64,000 bases of DNA. It comes from Pedobacter foliorum (GTDB lineage: Bacteria > Bacteroidota > Bacteroidia > Sphingobacteriales > Sphingobacteriaceae). Both the position numbers and the translations under genes were made by a program. Where the stretch lies: positions 113,457 to 177,456 of the forward strand of contig NZ_JABSNU010000011.1 in NCBI RefSeq assembly GCF_013266735.1, written 5' to 3'. The notes beneath the pieces are model-generated. The model saw only the letters and a list, made by a program, of their open reading frames with translations. It ran no database searches and was not told the DNA's origin. Position 1 is the stretch's first letter; each line of letters begins with the position of its first letter. Below are positions 9,726 through 18,593 of the stretch, in pieces.

Positions 9726-11879
9726 ATGAAACACTTAATTATTGTTGGAATTTTTATTTTAAGTATCTGGTTTCCTGTTTTGGGACAAAACATGCAAAAA
9801 TCGGACTGGTTGTTGAATTCTGCTGCCTACAAAGCAAAGATTAGTAAATCTAGCGAAGATATTGTGCTTAACAATGGCCTGGTACGTAGGGTATTTAAAA
9901 TTAAACCGAATGTAGCCTGCATAGACTACGTTAATCTAGCTAATGGCCAGCAATTATTAAGATCAATAAAACCCGAGGCACGATTAACGATTAATGGAAA
10001 AGATTATAACGTTGGAGGCTTGTATGGGCAAAAAGAGAATGCATATTTAAGAACTGAATGGCTTAACAAGTTGACAATTGATAAGAATGATTTCCAATTT
10101 GAAAAATTTGAATTGGACACTATAAAGCCTCTGATCAAATGGGAAAATAAGTTTTGGACAAGCAATGGGAAGAGTCCGAGTGGGAAAAAACTTTCTTTTT
10201 ATTACCATGCTGGGGCTACCGAGTTGTCGGGGCTAGAAGTTGTAGTGAACTATGAGCTGTACGATGGCGTTCCATTGATTGTAAAATCGTTAACTATTAA
10301 AAATACCGGGAAAAATGTATTTAAGATTGATCGTGTGATAAGCGAGATTTTGGGAATGGTAGAAGAGCAGAGTGCGGTTGTTGGAAAACCTGAACAAATG
10401 GCAAAACCGCAAGGAATATATTTTGAAACAAACTATGCTTTTAACAATGCAATGCGCTATGATCTTAGTGATCAAACAACACACTGGAAAGTAGATGCTG
10501 CATATACATCTCAAGTTAATTATGATTACCAAACACCCTGTTTATTGGAGATTTATCCCGATAAAGCTCCGGGTATAGAGATAAAGCCAGGTGAAAGCTT
10601 CAATTCTGTAAGAACTCATGAACTACTTATGGATAGTTATGATCGTGAAAGAAGGGGATTAACGATCCGCAAAATGTATCAGACAGTTGCACCATGGACT
10701 AACAGCAACCCTATTTTTATGCACTTGGTAAGCCGCAACGATGAACAGGTTAAAACGGCAATAGATCAATGTGCAGCAACGGGTTACGAAGCACTTATTC
10801 TGAGTTTTGGAAGTCATTGTAATACAGAAGATACCACCAAAGCCAATATCGAAAAATGGAGGAAGATAGCTGATTATGCTCACCAAAAGAAGGTCTCTAT
10901 TGGTAGCTATACTCTTTTTAGTTCCAGAAAGATTAGCGATGAAGATGATGTAATTGATCCAAAGACTGGAAAACCCGGTGGTGCTTTTTTTGGCAATGCC
11001 CCATGTTTTGGAAGTAAATGGGGACTTGGGTTCAGAGATAAAATCAAGACATTTTATGCTAAGACCGGTTTTGATATATGGGAAAACGATGGGCCATATC
11101 CAGGTGATGTTTGTGCATCAACAACGCATCCTGGTCATAAAGGATTGGAAGATTCACAATGGAGACAGATGGAGATTCAAAAAGAGCTATATCACTGGCT
11201 AAGTGAAAGAGGAGTCTATATTAATGCTCCAGACTGGTATTTTTTGGATGGAACCAATAAGATTGGTATAGGATATAGAGAAGTAAACTTCTCACTGCCA
11301 AGAGAAAACCAAATGATCCTTAACCGTCAAAATATTTTTGATGGCACCTGGGAGAAAACGGGTTCTATGAGCTGGGGCTTTGTTCCGTTAACGGTTTATC
11401 AAGGCGGAGGCCCAGAAGCTGTGCTTGAGCCACTAAATCAACATTTGAAAGATTATGAACAGTTAATGATGCAGTATTATGGAGCAGGTGTTCAGGCTTG
11501 TTATCGCGGGCCGAGATTGTATGATACAGAGGCTACCAGACAAACAGTAATAGGCGTAATAAATTGGTATAAAGAATTCCGTAACATACTGAATTCGGAT
11601 ATGATTCATCTTCGTAGAGCCGATGGAAGAGATTGGGATGGTTTATTGCATGTTAACCCAAAGCTAAAAACAAAAGGTATGCTGATGCTTTATAATCCAC
11701 TGGAAGAGAAAATTACAAGATCAATTAAAATCCCTTTATACTATACCGGACTTACAAATGTTGCAAGACTAAAGGAGAAATACGGACCAGCAAAAATCTA
11801 CAAGCTTGATCGGAATTACGAGATCAACTATACAATAACACTAAACCCCAAAAGCTATACATGGGTGCAGGTAGAATAA
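9726..11879 (+). CDS. Secreted glycoside hydrolase, GH36-like (alpha-galactosidase-type architecture)
   Basis: The protein has 717 residues with a signal peptide ending near VLGQ. The N-terminal 280 residues look like the beta-supersandwich of GH36-type enzymes (LNNGLVRRVF, YDGVPLIVKSLTIKNTG). The middle is TIM-barrel-like, with acidic motifs DIWENDGPYPGD and INAPDWYFLDG as candidate active-site strands. The C-terminal part is a beta domain. I cannot name the catalytic pair with certainty because the usual KWD nucleophile motif of GH36 is not obvious. It precedes a GH89 gene by 24 bp and follows a susCD locus, so it probably removes an alpha-linked sugar, perhaps galactose, from the same glycan. 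Another clan GH-D family is possible. Confidence 0.65.
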   Translation: MKHLIIVGIFILSIWFPVLGQNMQKSDWLLNSAAYKAKISKSSEDIVLNNGLVRRVFKIKPNVACIDYVNLANGQQLLRSIKPEARLTINGKDYNVGGLYGQKENAYLRTEWLNKLTIDKNDFQFEKFELDTIKPLIKWENKFWTSNGKSPSGKKLSFYYHAGATELSGLEVVVNYELYDGVPLIVKSLTIKNTGKNVFKIDRVISEILGMVEEQSAVVGKPEQMAKPQGIYFETNYAFNNAMRYDLSDQTTHWKVDAAYTSQVNYDYQTPCLLEIYPDKAPGIEIKPGESFNSVRTHELLMDSYDRERRGLTIRKMYQTVAPWTNSNPIFMHLVSRNDEQVKTAIDQCAATGYEALILSFGSHCNTEDTTKANIEKWRKIADYAHQKKVSIGSYTLFSSRKISDEDDVIDPKTGKPGGAFFGNAPCFGSKWGLGFRDKIKTFYAKTGFDIWENDGPYPGDVCASTTHPGHKGLEDSQWRQMEIQKELYHWLSERGVYINAPDWYFLDGTNKIGIGYREVNFSLPRENQMILNRQNIFDGTWEKTGSMSWGFVPLTVYQGGGPEAVLEPLNQHLKDYEQLMMQYYGAGVQACYRGPRLYDTEATRQTVIGVINWYKEFRNILNSDMIHLRRADGRDWDGLLHVNPKLKTKGMLMLYNPLEEKITRSIKIPLYYTGLTNVARLKEKYGPAKIYKLDRNYEINYTITLNPKSYTWVQVE

Positions 11880-11903
11880 GTAGGACTTCATAAAAGAAAA
11901 TAT

Positions 11904-14171
11904 ATGATTAAAAAAATCACTTGTATCATCGCAGTATTGATGTGGTGTTGTAGCCTTTCTACTCGAGCAATTTCTGCTTTGCATAAAAAAACGCTAAAGC
12001 CAATAGAAGCTACAAGAGCATTGATAAAAAGGGTGTTGCCAAATCATTACAACCAAATCCATATTAGTTTTATTCAAACCGATAAAAGAAATGATGTTTT
12101 CGAATTGGAGAGTATACAAGGGAAAATCATATTAAGAGGGAACAATCCGGTGTCCATAGGATCAGCTCTCAATTGGTACATGAAATACTATTGTCATGTA
12201 CAACAAAGCTGGTGTGGAGATAACATGGATCTACCGATAAAACTACCTTTAATACAAAAGAAGGTAAGGGTTTCATCTCCATATAGAGATAGAGCCTACC
12301 TGAACTATTGCACATTTAATTATTCTATGGTTTGGTGGGATTGGAAACGCTGGGAAAAGGAAATCGATTGGATGGCCTTGCATGGAGTGAATATGCCATT
12401 GGCAATTACTGGTCAGGAGGCCGTATGGCAGCAGACTTTGAGACAGTACGGAATGAATGATGATGAAATTCGCTCTTTTTTAGTTGGACCTGCTTATCAG
12501 GCCTGGCAGTGGATGACAAATATAGAAGGAATTTATGGCCCGTTGCCTCAGAAATGGATTGAGCGTAGTATTGTATTGGGCAAGAAGATCTTACAACGGG
12601 AACGCGAACTTGGAATGAAACCAATTTTACAAGGCTTCACAGGTTACGTTCCTATTAAACTAATAGAAAAACAGCCAACTGCAAAAATTCTTAAAAAACC
12701 GGTATGGTTTTTTGTTGGAGAAGAAACAGCACAACTAGATCCTCTAGATCCTTTATTTGCCCGGATGTCCAAAACTTTTCTTGAAGAACAAACTAAGCTT
12801 TTTGGTACCGACCATATTTATGCTGCGGATCCCTTTCATGAGGGAGAGCCACCTGTAAAAGGTGATGATTATCTTTCTTCAGTAGGTCAGGCTATTTACA
12901 AGGCTACAGCTTCAGTAGATCCAAAAGCTGTTATTGCTATGCAAACCTGGAGTATGCGTAAGCCAATAGTTGAGGCAATACCTCAAGACAAAATTTTGAT
13001 GTTGGATCTTAATACACAAAGATGGAAAGGAAGTGATGCATTTTGGGGTAGACCATGGGTTGCAGGAATTATCCACAACTTTGGAGGTAATACAGCCATG
13101 GGAGGAGATCTTGATGCCGTATTGGCCCGTTATCCTGCATTACTTAATAAACCTGAACAAAGTAAATCTTTTAAAGGGATTGGTATGTTCCCTGAAGCTA
13201 TAGAACATAACCCTGTGATCTATGAAGCAGTAAGTGAAATGGCTTGGCATAGAGAGAAGCCCAATACAAAAGTCTGGCTATATGATTACCTGAAATCCAG
13301 ATATGGAAAACTAGATCAGGCTACAATAGTGGTATGGGATACCTTATTAAATACCGTATATGGCAAACATGGAGTCGAAACTTTTATGGAATCGGCAATA
13401 TGTGCAAGGCCGGCTTTAAAAATCAATGGAGCATCTCCGAATGGGGCACTTAATAGTGAAAAGAATTATCGTTTTGCAAGTCTGTGGCAGGCTTCTGCTA
13501 TGTTGTTGAAGGCATCTCCCGATATTCAACAAAAAGAGACCTATAAGTATGACCTTGTAGATTTGATGCGCCAATGTTTGGCTGACCTTGCAATTCCACT
13601 TCAAAAAAGGATGGCTAGGGCTTATGAGATAAGTAATGTTAATGATTTTAATCAATCGAGTGCATTATTCCTGAATTTAATGCAAGATTTTGATAAGCTG
13701 TTGGGAACCCGAAAGGAATTTTTATTAGGTAAATGGATTGCCGACGCCAGGGCAATTGGGAGTAACAATGAAGAAAAGAATCTATATGAGAAAAATGCCA
13801 GAGGCCTTGTTACCATTTGGGGACCGTATGATCCTAACGCTATCCAATATGATTACTCTGCTCGCCAATGGAATGGATTGGTAAGCGGTTTCTATCAACC
13901 CAGATGGGAAATGTTTATTGATTTTTTGGGTAAAGAAATAAAAAAAGATTCAGCATCCAGATATAAGGAAGTCAATATTAATCATCGATTTAATAGACCT
14001 GCAAACGAAGTAAATGAATTTTATAAAATGATTTCTAAATGGGAAGCTGATTGGGCAAATACCCCGGGGGAGCTATCTGCGGTTAAGCCGTTTGGGAGCG
14101 AACTAATAATAGTTAAGTCCCTATATCAGAAATGGCAACCTATTGCGGAGGGGTTCTATGGAGAAAAATAG
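11904..14171 (+). CDS. Alpha-N-acetylglucosaminidase, GH89 (NAGLU family)
   Basis: This enzyme removes terminal non-reducing alpha-linked N-acetylglucosamine. The 755 residues carry an N-terminal signal-like segment and the NAGLU layout: an N-terminal alpha/beta domain, then a TIM barrel with MALHGVNMPLAITGQEAVW at about residues 157-175, GPAYQAWQWM near 195-204 and YGPLPQKW near 211. The predicted acid/base is Glu313 in DPFHEGEPP and the nucleophile Glu431 in MFPEAIEHNPV; these correspond to the paired glutamates of human NAGLU. The helical C-terminal domain follows. Heparin-like, mucin-type or microbial polysaccharides could supply such ends. Together with the upstream glycosidase and susCD it defines the locus substrate class. 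Confidence 0.93.
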   Translation: MIKKITCIIAVLMWCCSLSTRAISALHKKTLKPIEATRALIKRVLPNHYNQIHISFIQTDKRNDVFELESIQGKIILRGNNPVSIGSALNWYMKYYCHVQQSWCGDNMDLPIKLPLIQKKVRVSSPYRDRAYLNYCTFNYSMVWWDWKRWEKEIDWMALHGVNMPLAITGQEAVWQQTLRQYGMNDDEIRSFLVGPAYQAWQWMTNIEGIYGPLPQKWIERSIVLGKKILQRERELGMKPILQGFTGYVPIKLIEKQPTAKILKKPVWFFVGEETAQLDPLDPLFARMSKTFLEEQTKLFGTDHIYAADPFHEGEPPVKGDDYLSSVGQAIYKATASVDPKAVIAMQTWSMRKPIVEAIPQDKILMLDLNTQRWKGSDAFWGRPWVAGIIHNFGGNTAMGGDLDAVLARYPALLNKPEQSKSFKGIGMFPEAIEHNPVIYEAVSEMAWHREKPNTKVWLYDYLKSRYGKLDQATIVVWDTLLNTVYGKHGVETFMESAICARPALKINGASPNGALNSEKNYRFASLWQASAMLLKASPDIQQKETYKYDLVDLMRQCLADLAIPLQKRMARAYEISNVNDFNQSSALFLNLMQDFDKLLGTRKEFLLGKWIADARAIGSNNEEKNLYEKNARGLVTIWGPYDPNAIQYDYSARQWNGLVSGFYQPRWEMFIDFLGKEIKKDSASRYKEVNINHRFNRPANEVNEFYKMISKWEADWANTPGELSAVKPFGSELIIVKSLYQKWQPIAEGFYGEK

Positions 14172-14257
14172 GGCCTGATTCGATTGTGCAATTTATACCA
14201 CACATATAGAATAAGGAAATTATTACATTTATCTATAGCTCTAATGCTTCTTGAGGC

Positions 14258-15694
14258 ATGTTATTTAACTCTTTAAGTTTCGCCATATTTTTACCGGTAG
14301 TTTTTCTACTGTATTGGTTTGCAACAAAAGGCAACCTCAAACTTCAAAATAGATTATTGTTAGCTTCCAGCTATTTCTTTTATGGCTGTTGGGACTACAG
14401 GTTCTTATTTCTATTGATTTTCTCAACCTTATTAGACTATTATTCTGGAATAAAAATAAGTGAAGCCAGCAGCAAAAAGGTGAGGCTTTTTTGGCTCTGG
14501 TTAAGTATAAGTATAAACCTAGGCTTTTTGGCGGTCTTTAAATATTTCAATTTTTTTGTAGCTTCTTTCGCTGATGGCATTTCCTTATTGGGTTTTAAGC
14601 CAAGTTTTCTCACTTTAAATGTATTGCTGCCAGTCGGAATTTCCTTCTATACTTTTCACGGCCTATCTTACATCATAGATATTTATAAAAATAGGATAAA
14701 GGAAGAACGCAACTTTATAGATTATTCACTCTTTGTAAGTTTCTTTCCATTACTTGTTGCCGGGCCGATAGAAAGGGCTACACATCTTTTGCCGCAAATA
14801 AAAAGAGAAAGGACTTTTGATGTTTCAAAAGCGGTAGATGGATTAAGGCAAATTTTATGGGGGCTGTTTAAAAAGATTGTTATTGCAGATAGTTGTGCAG
14901 AATATGCCAATATGATATTTAACAATTCATCTGAATACAATGGAAGCACTTTAATATTGGGTGCTTTATTTTTTACCTTCCAGATTTATTGCGACTTTTC
15001 CGGTTACTCTGATATTGCATTAGGAACAGCTCGTCTTTTTGGTATTGATCTGCTGAAAAACTTTGCTTTCCCTTATTTTTCAAGAGACATTGCGGAGTTC
15101 TGGCGTCGATGGCATATCTCTCTATCGAGCTGGTTCAGGGATTACTTATACATTCCTTTGGGTGGAAGTACGGGGAGTATCTTGAAAAAGGTAAGAAATA
15201 CATTTATCATATTTTTGGTTAGTGGTTTCTGGCATGGAGCTAACTGGACTTTTATTGTCTGGGGACTTTTAAATGCCTTATACATAATGCCCTCGATTTT
15301 CTTTGAAACAAATAGGAGAAACCTTGACGTTGTAGCTCAGGGAAGGGTTTTTCCGAATTTAAGGGAGATTATATCTATGGGTGTAACCTTTAGCCTAACT
15401 GTGATTGCCTGGGTGTTTTTTAGAGCAAAAGACCTTCATCATGCCTTTGAATATCTTGGAGGTATGTTTTCTACTTCGGCCTTCAGCAAACCTCAAATAT
15501 TTCCCAGAACTATCATATTGCTGATTGCAGTATTTATACTGATAGAATGGAGGGGTAGGACACAGGAGTATGCTATTGCTAATTTAGGGTTTAACTTTCC
15601 TAAACCGGTTAGGTGGGCCTTTTATTATACTTTGGTGCTGGCAATTGTTTGGTTTGCCGGCGAAAAACAACAATTCATTTATTTCCAGTTTTAA
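14258..15694 (+). CDS. MBOAT-family O-acyltransferase, AlgI-like
   Basis: This polytopic membrane acyltransferase has 478 residues and around ten hydrophobic helices. The catalytic histidine region of AlgI/DltB-type enzymes is visible as SGFWHGANWTFIVWG, with His at about residue 326. The preceding FWRRWHISLSSWFRDYLYIP block is also a family hallmark. Such proteins pass acyl groups across the inner membrane to an extracytoplasmic partner that modifies a polysaccharide or teichoic acid. The partner here is plausibly the SGNH-like protein whose start lies one base after this stop. The substrate is not shown by sequence, but O-acetylation of an exopolysaccharide is the commonest role. Confidence 0.92.
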   Translation: MLFNSLSFAIFLPVVFLLYWFATKGNLKLQNRLLLASSYFFYGCWDYRFLFLLIFSTLLDYYSGIKISEASSKKVRLFWLWLSISINLGFLAVFKYFNFFVASFADGISLLGFKPSFLTLNVLLPVGISFYTFHGLSYIIDIYKNRIKEERNFIDYSLFVSFFPLLVAGPIERATHLLPQIKRERTFDVSKAVDGLRQILWGLFKKIVIADSCAEYANMIFNNSSEYNGSTLILGALFFTFQIYCDFSGYSDIALGTARLFGIDLLKNFAFPYFSRDIAEFWRRWHISLSSWFRDYLYIPLGGSTGSILKKVRNTFIIFLVSGFWHGANWTFIVWGLLNALYIMPSIFFETNRRNLDVVAQGRVFPNLREIISMGVTFSLTVIAWVFFRAKDLHHAFEYLGGMFSTSAFSKPQIFPRTIILLIAVFILIEWRGRTQEYAIANLGFNFPKPVRWAFYYTLVLAIVWFAGEKQQFIYFQF

Positions 15695-15695
15695 T

Positions 15696-16616
15696 ATGAA
15701 ACAGTTCCTGAAATCCACCTTTCTATTTCTGCTTCCAATACTGGTTCTTGGAATCTCTGCAGAACTTCTCCTTCGTCATATTCCAAATGATTATGAACTT
15801 AAGAGTAACTATTTAAAAGTGCACACAAGTGAGATAGCTGTTTTATTTCTAGGGAGTTCTCATGCTTTTTATGGAATTAACCCAGCCGTTGTTAAAGAGA
15901 AATCTTTCAATGCAGCTTATGTTTCGCAATCACTTGATATAGATGATGACATCCTCGAAAAATACGATACAAACTGGAAGAATTTAAAATTCATTGTTGT
16001 ACCTATTTCTTATTTTAGTTTATACAGCTCCTTGAGGCATAATGATGAAAGCTGGAGATTAAAAAATTATGAAATCTATTGCGGAATTAAGGCAACAGAT
16101 GATGTTTTTAGTCACTTTGAAATATTCAGCCGGTTTGAGCAGAATATGGACAAATTGTATTTGTACTATATTAAGAGAAATAGCCTCCTTACTTCTTCTT
16201 ATTTGGGATGGGGAGAACACAAAACGGTGATGGCTAAAACTGATTTCCTTAATAGCGGAACTATTGCTGCCAAAAGACATACAGGAATAAATGAAGAATA
16301 TTTTACAAAGAATAAAGCTGTTTTAGAACGCATTATTAGTTTCGCCAAACAAAGAAAGATACAAGTGCTGTTTTATACTCCGCCCGCTTATAAAACATAT
16401 TTTGAACACCTTGATGCAAAGCAACTGAACCAAACAACCCATCTGATGGCAGATTTAGCTGCCCATCGTAATAACGTGACTTATGTAAACTTATTAAAAG
16501 ATAACTCGTTTGGTATTTCAGATTTCCATGATGCTGATCATTTAAATAGGTTTGGTGCTAAAAAGCTATCCGTTATGCTTGATGGAGTAATTCAACACAT
16601 AAATCCCCCAAAATAA
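15696..16616 (+). CDS. SGNH/GDSL-like hydrolase-fold protein, probable acyl-transfer partner of the MBOAT protein
   Basis: The frame can be extended upstream to a TTG at 15645 inside the MBOAT gene, but the ATG at 15696, one base after the MBOAT stop, opens a clear N-terminal membrane anchor (LKSTFLFLLPILVLGI), so it is preferred (306 residues). The outward-facing domain has a block I-like LGSSHAFYG motif with the presumed nucleophile Ser54 or Ser55, and a C-terminal SDFHDADHLNRFG motif supplying the Asp-x-x-His pair. This resembles AlgJ/AlgX/DltD-type partners of MBOAT proteins. Tight coupling to the upstream gene supports joint action in O-acylation of a surface polysaccharide. Confidence 0.8.
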   Translation: MKQFLKSTFLFLLPILVLGISAELLLRHIPNDYELKSNYLKVHTSEIAVLFLGSSHAFYGINPAVVKEKSFNAAYVSQSLDIDDDILEKYDTNWKNLKFIVVPISYFSLYSSLRHNDESWRLKNYEIYCGIKATDDVFSHFEIFSRFEQNMDKLYLYYIKRNSLLTSSYLGWGEHKTVMAKTDFLNSGTIAAKRHTGINEEYFTKNKAVLERIISFAKQRKIQVLFYTPPAYKTYFEHLDAKQLNQTTHLMADLAAHRNNVTYVNLLKDNSFGISDFHDADHLNRFGAKKLSVMLDGVIQHINPPK

Positions 16617-16683
16617 ATCCCATTTTTTGGAGATTACCATATTAAAATAGATAATTTTACTACTGGTATTAAGCATAGTAGAA

Positions 16684-17235
16684 ATGGTAATAACTATCGA
16701 TCAAAATCTCAGACTGGAGCTAACAGCTGAAAAACATGCAGAAGGTTTATTTCAAGCTTTAAATAGTAGTAGACAGCAACTGTCTGAGTTTTTGCCCTGG
16801 GTGCCTAATATGCAGTCTGTACAGGATTTTATAGCTTATATCAAAAACTGCGAGCTGTTTTATCAACAGCGAATGGAGGTGAGTTTCGTTGTCATATTTA
16901 ATGAACAAGCCGTTGGCAGGATTGGGCTGCACTATTTGAATTTTTTTAATGAAAATGCTGCAATAGGTTACTGGCTTACAGAAAGCGCCCAGGGTAATGG
17001 GATTATGATACGCTCTTGTAAAGCATTGATTAATTATGGTTTTAAGGAGTTGGGATTGCATCGCATCGAAATCAAAGCAGCAACTCTGAATTTGAAAAGC
17101 CAGGCAATACCCAAAAAACTAGGGTTCCAAGTCGAAGGTGTTCTAAGGCAAGCTGAGAAAGTGAATGGAAAATTCTTAGATCTGGTTTTATATTCGATGA
17201 TCGACGGGGAATGGGAGTCTGGTACAAGAGATTAA
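16684..17235 (+). CDS. GNAT N-acetyltransferase, RimJ/RimL-like
   Basis: This 183-residue acetyltransferase has the RimL-like order of motifs: LRLELTAEKHAEGLF at the N-terminus, a central beta-strand (VGRIGLHYLN), IGYWLTESAQGNGIM as the acetyl-CoA pyrophosphate loop, and LHRIEIKA followed by the N-x-x-S helix and KLGFQVEGVLRQAE. Members acetylate ribosomal protein N-termini or small amines, and the acceptor cannot be chosen here. Its stop overlaps by 4 bp the stop of the convergent reductase gene at 17232-17828, so the two genes share their 3' ends without an obvious terminator. Confidence 0.9.
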   Translation: MVITIDQNLRLELTAEKHAEGLFQALNSSRQQLSEFLPWVPNMQSVQDFIAYIKNCELFYQQRMEVSFVVIFNEQAVGRIGLHYLNFFNENAAIGYWLTESAQGNGIMIRSCKALINYGFKELGLHRIEIKAATLNLKSQAIPKKLGFQVEGVLRQAEKVNGKFLDLVLYSMIDGEWESGTRD

Positions 17236-17828
17236 ATATGTTTATGACCTAGTTTATTGACTTTATTTAGCCATGATGATCTTTTTATCGGACTAGCTGT
17301 TTTGATGATGCCTATTGTGATAACTTTTACTGGTTTTATTCCGCAGAATTCCAGTGTGCTTTTTTTTAGTTGATTGATACTTGGGTTCCCGTAAATCCAT
17401 CTGTAATACCAGGCGGGCTGGTCAATAGTGGTAATAATTCTCGCTGTTTTTCCAGTCAATAGCTTATCCCACCACAGTGAATTCTCTTTGTATTTATAGG
17501 TTAGCCCAGGAAGGAATAATCGGTCAATGAAACCTTTCATAATAGCAGGATAGCCTCCCCACCAAACAGGATGTACCCATACCAGGTGGTCAGCCTGCTT
17601 TATTTTTCCCAGACTATACAGCAGATCCGGTTCCAATTCCATACGATTCGAATATCCATATTGTAGGTTAGGGTTAAAATTTAGATCGACAATATTAATT
17701 TCTGTTACCAATGCGCCGGATTTTATGGCGGCTTCTTTGTAAGCATTAGCCAGGGCATAATTAAAGCTATCCTTGTTAGGATGCCCATTAATAATTAATA
17801 TATTTTTCTTGTTTATAAGAGTCTCCAT
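17232..17828 (-). CDS. Flavodoxin-fold NAD(P)H oxidoreductase (NQO1/MdaB/KefF-like)
   Basis: This soluble FMN/FAD-dependent reductase has 198 residues, the usual size. It shows the flavodoxin_2 pattern: a LIINGHPNKDSFNYAL phosphate-binding N-terminus, the HLVWVHPVWWGGYPAIMKGFIDR block near the middle, and a following LTYKY segment that lines the flavin site. Such enzymes reduce quinones or other electrophiles by two electrons. It lies 66 bp downstream of a Crp/Fnr-type regulator on the same strand and is its likely cotranscribed or controlled neighbour. The true electron acceptor is unknown. Confidence 0.9.
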   Translation of the reverse strand: METLINKKNILIINGHPNKDSFNYALANAYKEAAIKSGALVTEINIVDLNFNPNLQYGYSNRMELEPDLLYSLGKIKQADHLVWVHPVWWGGYPAIMKGFIDRLFLPGLTYKYKENSLWWDKLLTGKTARIITTIDQPAWYYRWIYGNPSINQLKKSTLEFCGIKPVKVITIGIIKTASPIKRSSWLNKVNKLGHKHI

Positions 17829-17894
17829 AATTGTCCTGATTTGCTTATCAGCGCAAAGGTATAATCAGCTTATCACTGACTACAGGACATTTGT

Positions 17895-18461
17895 CTATAA
17901 ATGGATTTCTCTTCTTAAGCGACTTAGGTGACGAGGAGTAATGCCGAGGTAGGAGGCAAGGAACTGTAGAGGGATTTGTTGGATGTAATTAGGCTGATTT
18001 TCCAGCAAGTCTATGTATCTCTTTTTTGCTTTCTCTTTTTGGAACAAGAAGAGCCTTTTTTCCAGCTCAAGATACTGTTGTTCTGCTATGATTTTAAAGA
18101 AATGAACCCAATTATGGCTGGTTTCCTGCAGTCTATCTATATCGTGTTTCTGAATGATGAGTAACTCTACGTCTGCTACAACCTGTATGTTCTCCATTGT
18201 TGGCATTCCGGTAATTAATGCAGAATAAGCTGCCATCAGCGCTTTAGGAAAGGTGATGCAGTAGGTGATTTCTTCTCCAGATTCAGGAGTGAAAAATGAT
18301 CTTAGTATTCCTGAATTAATGAAGGCTACTTCTTTACTGTACTTTCCTTCGCTGATGAAAAAGCTCCCTTTTTTAAGATGCCTAATGGTCAGGAGTTTTT
18401 CAAACTGCTCGATCTCCGCAGGTGTTAATATCTGAAAGGAGTTTAGGAATGCTTTGATCAT
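17895..18461 (-). CDS. Crp/Fnr-family transcriptional regulator
   Basis: The 188 residues contain an N-terminal cyclic-nucleotide-binding fold at about residues 15-115 (KKGSFFISEGKYSKEVAFINSGILRSFF). A long dimer helix near 115-145 and a winged helix at the C-terminus (QFLASYLGITPRHLSRLRRE) follow. The family is abundant in Bacteroidota. The effector is unknown, and the Arg and Glu contacts of true cAMP sites are not obvious. The gene is divergent from the RmlD-like gene at 18594 and lies upstream of the flavodoxin-fold reductase on the same strand, suggesting control of that reductase. Confidence 0.93.
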   Translation of the reverse strand: MIKAFLNSFQILTPAEIEQFEKLLTIRHLKKGSFFISEGKYSKEVAFINSGILRSFFTPESGEEITYCITFPKALMAAYSALITGMPTMENIQVVADVELLIIQKHDIDRLQETSHNWVHFFKIIAEQQYLELEKRLFLFQKEKAKKRYIDLLENQPNYIQQIPLQFLASYLGITPRHLSRLRREIHL

Positions 18462-18528
18462 TGGTTAAGGGCTATTCTTTTTACGCTATAAACGCTGTCG
18501 AAAGTAAGACATTCTTCTGTTTTTATTC

Positions 18529-18536
18529 TATTTTTG
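18529..18536 (+). promoter_or_regulatory. Candidate -7 element for the rmlD-like gene
   Basis: The octamer matches the Bacteroidota TAnnTTTG -7 consensus and lies 57 bp before the TTG start at 18594. No TTTG is present at the expected -33 position, so this is only a weak candidate. Confidence 0.3.
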
Positions 18537-18593
18537 GAAAGCATATTAATTAATTAACCTTTTTAAGTAGATAATCACCTAACTCAATTTATA

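Noticed and set aside
15645..15695. Longer N-terminus of the SGNH-like protein starting inside the MBOAT gene.
   Set aside because: It would start at TTG in the MBOAT coding region and add a non-signal-like stretch; the ATG one base after the MBOAT stop is better.
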